Assembly (NCBI GenBank): GCA_024279425.1 | Contig: JAJRRO010000016.1 | Location: 1 to 64,000 of the forward strand | Origin: Bacteroidota bacterium | Lineage (GTDB): Bacteria > Bacteroidota > Bacteroidia > Flavobacteriales > Flavobacteriaceae | Direction: 5' to 3' | DNA length: 64,000 bases | Shown here: piece after piece, positions 32,945 to 40,223 of the stretch | Position numbering within the stretch: the stretch's first letter is position 1 | Layout: every line of letters begins with the position of its first letter | Translations under genes and position numbers: made by a program | The notes under the pieces: generated by a model | What the model was told of the DNA's origin: nothing | The model's database searches: none | Seen by the model: only the letters and a program-made list of their open reading frames with translations

Positions 32945-33071
32945 ATTCTACAAGAAATATTTATTCCAATAATTTGTATCCCATTAGGATTACTATATGA
33001 GTGATACAATACCATAAATTATTAGTTACCTATTTGAACTAACCTCATCAGTCTTTAGTCCAGTTAATCTG

Positions 33072-33160
33072 AAAGTTGAGGTTGATTTTAGCCTAACAAA
33101 TAAGGTAAGTCAGATTCCCCAAAAACATAGTTATTGGTTTTAACTATATTTAAGTAGAAA
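33072..33160 (+). repeat. Direct repeat, copy 2
   Basis: Counterpart of 31198-31287; 49 identical leading bases (AAAGTTGAGGTTGATTTTAG onward), then diverged but alignable sequence. It precedes the DUF6090-like gene by 70 nt. Confidence 0.85.
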
Positions 33161-33230
33161 AAAACGGATCTGCATTTAGCATTGTAGTTAGCCTTCATCC
33201 CGATAGCTATAGGGACCAACCAACAAACCA

Positions 33231-34002
33231 ATGATAAAATTCTTTAGAAAAATTAGGCAAAGATTGTTGACTGAAAACAAATTCAATAAATACCTACTTT
33301 ATGCGATTGGTGAAATTGTACTTGTAATGATAGGTATTTTGATTGCTCTATCAATTAATAACTGGAACGAGAATCGAAAAAACATGATTCAAGAAAACAA
33401 TATACTTACATCGCTTTTAATTGAAATTAATTCTCAAAGACAAAAATTAGAAAGAACAATTAGTAAAGACTCGATTAATTATTTCTCTGCTGATACTCTT
33501 ATGACTATTTCCGGGCCTATTAATTTCAAAATGATTAATTCGAGAAGGTTTATAGACCTTCTATTTAGAGTAAATGATCGTACCACTTTCAATCCACAAC
33601 ATGGAACAGTCGAAGCGCTTCTTAGTTCTGTTGAACTGAAATTAGTTAAGAATCAAGAATTGAGAATACAGATAGCTGGCCTCTCAGGTAGGCTTGAAGA
33701 TTATAGTGAAGAAGACAGAACGATTGAGAGTTTTTTAGAAAATGAGCTAAATCCATATATTACGGAAGAAGATTCCGATGTATGATCAAGACTCTATAAT
33801 CAGTTATAGAAATTTTAGAAAAGGCAACTATCTAATATCGCAAGAACAAATCTCGAATCTTCTATCAAATCTATATTTCAATAACTTATTAGGTTATGGA
33901 AGATTTAGGTATCGTGTGAGGGCACATGAAGGAAAGGATCTTCTAAATTATTATTCCAACCTTTCTGAATTAGTAGAGAATGAAACAAAAAAAGGTGATT
34001 AA
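33231..34002 (+). pseudogene. DUF6090-like membrane protein split by a frameshift
   Basis: The 5-prime frame (33231-33785, 184 residues) has the DUF6090 start (FFRKIRQRLLTENKFNKYLLYAIGEIVLVMIGILIALSINNWNE), a membrane anchor, and a helical region. It stops at TGA 33783-33785. A second frame beginning ATG 33778 continues the same family C-terminus (ISYRNFRKGNYLISQEQ, YFNNLLGYGRFRYRVRAHEGK) to 34002. The two overlap by 8 nt in different frames, so a one-base change seems to have broken the gene around 33770-33785. Translational coupling through the ATGTATGA overlap is the alternative. DUF6090 proteins are common and often multicopy in Flavobacteriaceae; function unknown. Confidence 0.65.
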
Positions 34003-34008
34003 TCATTA

Positions 34009-34039
34009 TGTAGCCTTCCCGAAAAATGAGAAGGCTACA
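34009..34039 (+). terminator. Hairpin after the DUF6090 locus
   Basis: TGTAGCCTTC / GAAGGCTACA, a 10-bp perfect stem with an 11-nt loop, 7 nt after the stop. No T-run follows, so it may be a processing or partial terminator hairpin. Confidence 0.5.
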
Positions 34040-34136
34040 AATGCGAAACAATCTAAACTATTTGGTTCAAGGCCCAGTGGTTTTGAGGTGTTTAAATTCA
34101 AAAAAATTAATACCTTTAAGCACCTACAATCGTGGT

Positions 34137-34460
34137 ATGATAGAGATTAAAAAAGAAGGTAAGCACACTTATAAATTCGAACTTAAATCCCAAGGGGGAC
34201 ATACCTTGCTGAAAAGTGTGGAATTCCCGAGCAAGGATGAAGTAAAAGAAACTGTAAAGTATCTCAGTTCCTTGAATGAATCCCAAGCCATTTTTGAGCG
34301 AAGGACCAATCATGATGGTAAATTTCTTTTTAATCTAAAAAGCCCTGCTGGCTTACTCATAGGCCAAAGTTTACTCTACGACTCTGAAGCGGGCATGGAG
34401 AATGGAATCAAGAACTTAAAAAACAGAATCACCTTCCTTAATGATTTGGAAAAATTATAG
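34137..34460 (+). CDS. DUF1508 (YegP-like) protein with two tandem repeats
   Basis: A 107-residue soluble protein made of two YegP/DUF1508 units of about 50 residues. The first is MIEIKKEGKHTYKFELKSQGGHTLLKS and the second FERRTNHDGKFLFNLKSPAGLLIGQS. The start at ATG 34137 is chosen because the family begins MIEI(K) and a promoter-like TACCTTTA lies at 34111-34118; the frame is open further upstream but lacks family features there. The role of DUF1508 proteins is unknown. Its 3-prime end overlaps the convergent threonine aldolase by 6 nt. Confidence 0.8.
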   Translation: MIEIKKEGKHTYKFELKSQGGHTLLKSVEFPSKDEVKETVKYLSSLNESQAIFERRTNHDGKFLFNLKSPAGLLIGQSLLYDSEAGMENGIKNLKNRITFLNDLEKL

Positions 34461-35477
34461 GTCTTTTAAGATACTTAAAAATGAATCATGCATTGCATTG
34501 GTATAATCCATATGGGTTACGATTCTTAATTTTCCTTGGCCCATTCCAATAATTGAAATACCCTTTTCTTCCAATTTTTGAACAAATTGATCTTCTGTCA
34601 GGTATTGATCATCAATTTCAAAGATGATGATGTTGGTTTCAATAGGTTCCACTCTTTTGATAAAATCGAGCTTTTGCAATACAGAACCGATTTCTTTTGC
34701 CTTTTTATGATCATTCGCCAGCCGGTCAATGTTGTTATCCAAGGCATACACGGCAGCAGCGGCCAAATATCCCGCCTGTCGCATTCCCCCACCTAATATC
34801 TTACGAATACGTAAAGCTTTGTAAATCAAATCATTACTACTCACCAAAACAGATCCAACCGGGCATCCAAGGCCTTTACTAAAACATACACTAATGGTAT
34901 CGAACAATTGCCCGTATTGCGTTGGAGTTTCGTTTTTTGAAACCAAAGCGTTCCATAATCTAGCCCCATCAAGGTGATAGGCAAGGTTATGCGCTTTACA
35001 AACCTTCTCTATTTTTTTTAGTTCTTCAAAGTCCCAACAAGCTCCTCCTCCCTTATTAGTGGTATTTTCAATACATACCAGCGTCGTTAATGGGCTATGG
35101 TAAAAATCAGGAGGGTTAATTGAGACTTCAACCTGTTCGGAGGTCATCATGCCCCGATTTCCATCAACCAATTTACAGGAAACCCCGCTGTTGAAGCTAG
35201 CTCCCCCACCTTCATAATTATAGACATGGGCATATGTATCGCAAATTAATTGCTCTCCTGGTTGCGTATGTAACTTTATGGCTGTCTGATTGGCCATACT
35301 TCCACTAGGAAAGAACAAAGCGGCTTCCTTGCCGAACAACTCTGCAGTCTTTTTTTCTAAAAGATTAACTGTAGGATCCGCTTTGAAAACATCATCACCA
35401 ACATCAGCGGACATCATGGCCCGTAACATGGCCTCCGTAGGTTTGGTTACAGTATCACTTATTAAATTGATTTTCAT
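34455..35477 (-). CDS. ltaE: Low-specificity L-threonine aldolase
   Basis: A 340-residue PLP enzyme of the beta-eliminating-lyase family. MKINLISDTVTKPTEAM and DVGDDVFKADPTVNLLEKKTAELFGKEAALFFPSGSMANQ are the family N-terminus. The PLP-lysine is in VCFSKGLGCPVGSVLV near residue 200, and HLDGARLWNALV carries the Asp and Arg that bind cofactor and substrate. It cleaves threonine and allo-threonine to glycine and acetaldehyde in the cytosol. It lies 21 nt downstream of the zinc metalloprotease gene in the same direction. Confidence 0.95.
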   Translation of the reverse strand: MKINLISDTVTKPTEAMLRAMMSADVGDDVFKADPTVNLLEKKTAELFGKEAALFFPSGSMANQTAIKLHTQPGEQLICDTYAHVYNYEGGGASFNSGVSCKLVDGNRGMMTSEQVEVSINPPDFYHSPLTTLVCIENTTNKGGGACWDFEELKKIEKVCKAHNLAYHLDGARLWNALVSKNETPTQYGQLFDTISVCFSKGLGCPVGSVLVSSNDLIYKALRIRKILGGGMRQAGYLAAAAVYALDNNIDRLANDHKKAKEIGSVLQKLDFIKRVEPIETNIIIFEIDDQYLTEDQFVQKLEEKGISIIGMGQGKLRIVTHMDYTNAMHDSFLSILKDL

Positions 35478-35498
35478 TAAGGTTTTTGATTTATGGGT

Positions 35499-37898
35499 TT
35501 AATTCATGCAGTCCATGCCTATCGGAGAGCCATCCGGGATTTTTGGTGCTTGCATTATTTCGAATTTATCCGGGAACTTTACAAACCTGTCAATCCTACG
35601 AATCATCTCATGCGAGTTAAGATCTTTTCTAGATATTAAATGTGATTTAAGCACAATCAATTTCGCGTTGGCAATGGCATTTACTTGAGGATGCACTTTA
35701 TGATGAGCTGCAAGGTTCATTATATGATAAAGTACTCTAAAATTAATGTTTTGTTGTACCTCGGAAATATAATCGTTTTTATGCTGTTTATTGATAGTAC
35801 TATTTATTACCGCCTCTAGAACATCATCAAGACTCAAATTATTAGGTTGTAGTGCTTTTTGTTGTATTAGTCGAGATGCACGCTCAGAATGTAATAAAAG
35901 CCCAAGGGTCATATCTGCTGCTGTCTCAGGTACAGACAACGCATCAAATGAAACGCCTGTTTTTCCTTTAAGGGATTCTCTTGTTTTACCATATCCAAAT
36001 GCTCTAGGTGGGAAAAGAGACAATTTTTCCTTGGGAATGGCAATTTCATTTGCGTCCAAGGTTTTCAATATACTGGTCAATGCCTGTTGCTGGATCTTCT
36101 TGGCAACAATTTCAACGGTTTGTTGCCCATCACCTTTTACAGCATAATTATATTCCAATCCCCCAATAATCTTTGCCACAGCCTCAGTTTGGTATCTATG
36201 GAAGAAATAGAGAGGCACAAACACGTCTTCAAGTACTGCATTCGGTTCACCAGTTCTGATATTATCGATAGAAAAGTTATCTATGGCCTTAGAACGCAGC
36301 TTTAGCATATCATTCAACTCATCGCTAACATTTAGCCCATTGTCCCAAAGGTGGGCCTTAATATGGGCACCGCCCAATGGTCGAGCATCCTGATCAGTAA
36401 TGTATCGCAACCCTATATCTATAGACGTGCTCAATATTTTGTTCAGACCTTCTTTCTCATTGATTCCTTCAGGGAAATCGGAATAAGAATAAGCTACGGC
36501 AACCTTGTCCCACTCCCCAATACCACTAGCATATGCATTTGAAAAATCAACCTCGCCATTTTTCAGCGAAAATTGAGGGTGTGGATAGTCCATTACAGAA
36601 GACCTGTCATTTGTTGAAGCCGCAAAATTATGTGCAAAACCCAAAGTATGGCCTATTTCATGTGCTGATAATTGTCTAATTCGGGCCAATGCAAGATTCA
36701 ACATTGGTTGATAATTGTCATCTCTTTCTGCATATGGCCTATTCATCAATGCCTGTGCTATCAAGAAATCTTGACGAATTCGTAAACTCCCCAAACTAAC
36801 ATGACCTTTTATAATCTCACCTGTCCTTGGGTCAGTGATACTACTACCGTAACTCCAACCTCTTGTTGATCTGTGCACCCATTGTATCACATTATAACGT
36901 GCATCCAATGGATCGGCATCATCTGGTAACATAGTCAATTGAAAAGCATTTTTATACCCTGCTGCTTCAAATGCCTGATCCCACCATCGGCCTCCGTCCA
37001 ATAATGCGGACCGTATAGGCTCCGGGGTACCATTATCCAAATAATAAACAATGGGCTCAACAGCTTCGCTAACTGCTGCCTTTGGGTTTTTCTTTTCTAG
37101 TCTATGGCGCGTAATGAATCTTTTTAATATGGGTTCCTGCACAGGGGTTGAATAATCATAATATAAAGTGGGATACGACCCTGAACGTGGGTCAAACTCT
37201 CTTTTTTGATATTTGTCATCAGGCAATTCAATAAAAGAATGATGTTGGGCTACCGTAACCAAATTGGCATTTGGAGTAACTGACCTAATATGGCTTCCCT
37301 TGGCATCGCCTTTAAAAGTTAATGTCACATCAAACTCAATGTTCTTTGGAAAAGCCTTTGTACGACCCATTGCAAATGCACTTTTTGTCGTATCAAGACT
37401 ATATGAACCCTGCTCGGACTGCTTTAATCTTGCAGCAACACCATGAACATCCTGCATCAAGAATTCTGTGATATCAATAACATATTTCCCTTCTTTTTCT
37501 TCCTCGATCTTAAAGCCGAAAAGAATGGATTTTGCAAATGCCTGCTCAACGGATTTCCGCTCCAATTCATTATCTGTCAATGCCCTGAACTTTAAATTGG
37601 GCTGCACTAATAGCAACTTTCCCCCGGCTTTTCTAAAAAAAACGACTTGTTCATTTCCAAGCTGGCCTCTATCAAGACCTATATCATTACTTCCTATTCC
37701 GCTACTTAAAGAATATACATAGAGAAAATCCTTGTCCAGATTTTCGACCTCCAGATACATCTTATCATTCTTATCATCGTAATAAAAATCAAAAAGGCCT
37801 TCGAACTTCTGAAAACCCTTGCTCTTTTCAGTAAATTGTGCTTCGCTCTTTGCTAGTCCTATAAACAAGAGCAAAAGAAAAAAATAAATGTGTTTCAT
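35499..37898 (-). CDS. Secreted zinc-dependent metalloprotease (DUF5117/DUF5118 type)
   Basis: A 799-residue protein with a Sec signal (IYFFLLLLFIGLAKSEAQ). The N-terminal region (residues 25-130) matches the DUF5118/5117 pattern (FQKFEGLFDFYYDDKNDKMYLEV). The catalytic metzincin motif HEIGHTLGFAH is near residue 411, followed by the expected SVMDYPHP Met-turn about 20 residues later. The remaining 350 residues are helical. This family is abundant in marine Bacteroidota and probably digests extracellular or periplasmic protein. It is the upstream gene of a pair with threonine aldolase. Confidence 0.9.
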   Translation of the reverse strand: MKHIYFFLLLLFIGLAKSEAQFTEKSKGFQKFEGLFDFYYDDKNDKMYLEVENLDKDFLYVYSLSSGIGSNDIGLDRGQLGNEQVVFFRKAGGKLLLVQPNLKFRALTDNELERKSVEQAFAKSILFGFKIEEEKEGKYVIDITEFLMQDVHGVAARLKQSEQGSYSLDTTKSAFAMGRTKAFPKNIEFDVTLTFKGDAKGSHIRSVTPNANLVTVAQHHSFIELPDDKYQKREFDPRSGSYPTLYYDYSTPVQEPILKRFITRHRLEKKNPKAAVSEAVEPIVYYLDNGTPEPIRSALLDGGRWWDQAFEAAGYKNAFQLTMLPDDADPLDARYNVIQWVHRSTRGWSYGSSITDPRTGEIIKGHVSLGSLRIRQDFLIAQALMNRPYAERDDNYQPMLNLALARIRQLSAHEIGHTLGFAHNFAASTNDRSSVMDYPHPQFSLKNGEVDFSNAYASGIGEWDKVAVAYSYSDFPEGINEKEGLNKILSTSIDIGLRYITDQDARPLGGAHIKAHLWDNGLNVSDELNDMLKLRSKAIDNFSIDNIRTGEPNAVLEDVFVPLYFFHRYQTEAVAKIIGGLEYNYAVKGDGQQTVEIVAKKIQQQALTSILKTLDANEIAIPKEKLSLFPPRAFGYGKTRESLKGKTGVSFDALSVPETAADMTLGLLLHSERASRLIQQKALQPNNLSLDDVLEAVINSTINKQHKNDYISEVQQNINFRVLYHIMNLAAHHKVHPQVNAIANAKLIVLKSHLISRKDLNSHEMIRRIDRFVKFPDKFEIMQAPKIPDGSPIGMDCMN

Positions 37899-37946
37899 AA
37901 TGGTTTTTGGCTAGGATTAGTCAGGATTAAATTTATACAAAATAGA

Positions 37947-37976
37947 TTGCACAACCATAGTTAAATCCTATTTTTG
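37947..37976 (+). promoter_or_regulatory. prfB promoter
   Basis: TTG at 37947-37949, 19-nt spacer and TATTTTTG at 37969-37976, a good match to TTG/TAnnTTTG. The leader to ATG 37993 is about 10 nt. Confidence 0.6.
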
Positions 37977-37992
37977 CTAAAAATATTCAACA

Positions 37993-39091
37993 ATGATTAC
38001 AGTAGATCAGTCCAAAGGTCTTATTGAGCGCCTTGGTGCGTTAAGGAGGTATCTTTGACATAGATGCCAAGCGTATTGAAATAGAAAACGAAGAGGAAAA
38101 AACATTAGCTCCAGATTTTTGGGATGACCCCAAAAAGGCCCAAGAACATATGAGATTTATCCAATCCAAAAAACATTGGGTTGATGACTACAATACTGCT
38201 CAAAATTTAGTGGGAGACTTAGAGGTGTTGATGGAATTTCAAAAAGATGGTGAAGTTTCAGAGGATGAAGTTGCCGACCAATACAAAGAAGTCACGGACC
38301 TGATAGAAAAACTCGAGTTCAAAAATATGCTCTCCCAAGAGGGCGATGAACTTACCGCTGTTTTGCAGATAACCGCTGGGGCTGGCGGTACAGAAAGTTG
38401 TGATTGGGCGGCTATGCTCATGCGAATGTACATGATGTGGAGCGAAAAAAACGGCTACAAAGTCAAAGAACTTAACTACCAAGAAGGAGATGTCGTTGGC
38501 ATAAAAACAGTTACCTTGGAAATTGACGGAGAATTTTCCTTTGGGTGGCTCAAGGGAGAAAACGGAGTGCACCGTTTGGTGCGCATATCCCCTTTTGACA
38601 GTAATGCAAAGCGACATACTTCATTCGCGTCGGTCTATGTCTATCCATTAGTTGACGACAGTATAGAGATTGAGGTAAACCCAGCCGATATAGAAATAAC
38701 CACTGCTAGGTCAAGTGGTGCTGGAGGACAAAATGTGAATAAGGTAGAAACCAAAGTACAACTGGTTCATAAGCCCTCAGGTATTCAAATTTCATGTTCC
38801 GATTCCCGTTCACAACATGACAATAGGGCTACAGCGTTGAAAATGCTTAAATCCCAATTGTATGAGATCGAGCTTAGAAAGAAAATGGAGGCCCGTAAAG
38901 AAATAGAATCCTCGAAAATGAAAATAGAATGGGGGTCTCAAATCAGGAATTATGTGATGCATCCTTATAAATTGGTAAAAGATGTTAGGACTGCTGAAGA
39001 GACAGGAAATGTGGATGCCGTAATGGATGGTAACATAGACCAATTCCTAAAGGCTTTTCTAATGATGATGGGCCAGAAGGAAGAGCAGTAA
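37993..39091 (+). CDS. prfB: Peptide chain release factor 2, made by programmed +1 frameshift
   Basis: Translation starts at ATG 37993 and reads 21 codons ([21 protein letters not shown]) to an in-frame TGA at 38056-38058. A +1 shift on CTT-TGA-C then gives [15 protein letters not shown], and the frame continues to 39091, for a total of 365 residues. RF2 features are [15 protein letters not shown] (SPF motif for UGA/UAA) and [15 protein letters not shown] (GGQ peptidyl-hydrolysis loop). It releases finished proteins at UGA and UAA. RF2 controls its own level because low RF2 favours the shift. The 3-prime frame alone would lack the first domain residues. Confidence 0.95.
38044..38059 (+). promoter_or_regulatory. 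prfB programmed frameshift signal
   Basis: AGGAGGT (38044-38050), then ATCTTTGAC: an internal Shine-Dalgarno sequence 3 nt before the CTT-TGA slippery site. The element is canonical for RF2 autoregulation. Confidence 0.95.
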
Positions 39092-39162
39092 ATAGTATAC
39101 AGTTGGCAGTTGGTTAAACAACCTTTTTAATCCTAATTCACTAAACAGTAAATGTAGTAAAC

Positions 39163-39507
39163 ATGCTAAAAATATATCACAATCCCAGATGTACAAAGTC
39201 TCGACAAAGTTTGGATATTCTAGAAAAATCAGGTGAGGAATTCGAGGTCATTAAATATTTGCAAGATGTACCCACAAAAGATGAACTACGAAAGGTTTTG
39301 GAATACTTAAACATGCCCGCGGAGCAATTGGTGCGAAAAAACGAGACCATTTGGAAAGAGAATTTCAAGGGCCGAGTTTTGACCGAAGAGGAAATTTTAG
39401 ATGCCATGATTACATATCCTAAATTGATAGAAAGGCCAATAATAGTCAAAGGTAGTACAGCGATTATAGGGAGACCAACGGAAAGGATATATGACCTATT
39501 GGATTAA
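39163..39507 (+). CDS. ArsC-family (Spx/arsenate reductase-like) protein
   Basis: A 114-residue thioredoxin-fold protein. It begins LKIYHNPRCTKSRQSLDIL with the active Cys10 in CTKSR, then EFEVIKYLQDVPTKDEL, and ends with RPIIVKGSTAIIGRPTERI, the arginine-rich substrate region of ArsC. The glutaredoxin-linked arsenate reductase of Proteobacteria has this sequence pattern. No ars operon (ArsR, ArsB or Acr3) is adjacent, so a general thiol-oxidoreductase role is equally possible. It is 71 nt after prfB. Confidence 0.85.
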   Translation: MLKIYHNPRCTKSRQSLDILEKSGEEFEVIKYLQDVPTKDELRKVLEYLNMPAEQLVRKNETIWKENFKGRVLTEEEILDAMITYPKLIERPIIVKGSTAIIGRPTERIYDLLD

Positions 39508-39659
39508 TTTTATCCTACTCATCTACTCTTTGGATGATTCTCGCCAAATCATGAAATAAAAAATTAGTGTCTGACATTTTTTTTGACCATCAACTATACT
39601 TACTTTAGAGAATACCTCATTTTAACAAATTTTTAACCTTACACGGTTAAACCTTAAAT

Positions 39660-39667
39660 TATTTTTG
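39660..39667 (+). promoter_or_regulatory. -7 element of the Gly/Lys-rich gene
   Basis: TATTTTTG fits TAnnTTTG, 23 nt before ATG 39691; upstream element not clear. Confidence 0.4.
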
Positions 39668-39690
39668 AAATCTAATTAATCAGCAACACA

Positions 39691-40209
39691 ATGAAAACAA
39701 ACGTAAAATACTTGGTAGCCCTCTTTACGATATTGATTGCAGGAGCCGAATTACAGGCACAATACGGATATGGAAGAGGTTATGGAAGAGGTTATGGAAG
39801 AGGTTATGGAAGTGGGTACGGTCGGGGACGCACTGGAATACCACGGACTCAGGAAACAAGAAAAGAGCCTGAACCTTTAACAGCCGAAGAGATGGTGGAC
39901 AATGAAATGCCAGCGATCGCTGAAGCCTTGGAATTGAACGAGTTCGAAATTGCTGTTTTGAGCAGTACTCTCAAAAAATACGTTCAAGAACGCATAGAAA
40001 TGCAAATATTGAAATTAACTCCCGAGAAAATGCGGGAGAGGATGGAGAAAATTACAGAACGACAGGATGCCGACCTTAAAGCTGGATTGCCATTAGATAA
40101 ATACGAGGCCTTTGTTGAGCTTCAAAAAAACGGAGTAGCCAAAACCAATAAGGAAAAAAAGAAAAAAGAAAAGAAAAAAAAGAGAAAGAAAAAAACCGAT
40201 AAAGGTTAA
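39691..40209 (+). CDS. Secreted Gly/Tyr/Arg-repeat protein with Lys-rich tail
   Basis: A 172-residue protein with a signal peptide (VKYLVALFTILIAGAELQAQ). A repeat section YGYGRGYGRGYGRGYGSGYG follows at residues 25-45. The middle (residues 60-145) is helical and polar (LTAEEMVDNEMPAIAEALELNEFEIAVLSSTLKKYVQERIEM), like a small periplasmic helical bundle. The C-terminus is a Lys tract (KEKKKKEKKKKRKKKTDKG). The gene is 14 nt upstream of the TonB-type receptor and probably co-transcribed, so it may act with that receptor. No known domain is recognised. Confidence 0.7.
   Translation: MKTNVKYLVALFTILIAGAELQAQYGYGRGYGRGYGRGYGSGYGRGRTGIPRTQETRKEPEPLTAEEMVDNEMPAIAEALELNEFEIAVLSSTLKKYVQERIEMQILKLTPEKMRERMEKITERQDADLKAGLPLDKYEAFVELQKNGVAKTNKEKKKKEKKKKRKKKTDKG
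39769..39828 (+). repeat. Five tandem 12-bp coding repeats
   Basis: Units of TATGGAAGAGGT: three perfect copies, then TATGGAAGTGGG and TACGGTCGGGGA. They encode the YGRG repeats and could change in number by slippage without a frame change. Confidence 0.85.
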
Positions 40210-40223
40210 CTACTAAAAATTTT

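Noticed and set aside
39769-39828. Tandem repeats considered as CRISPR or minisatellite
   Set aside because: Units are 12 bp without spacers and lie in frame inside a coding region.
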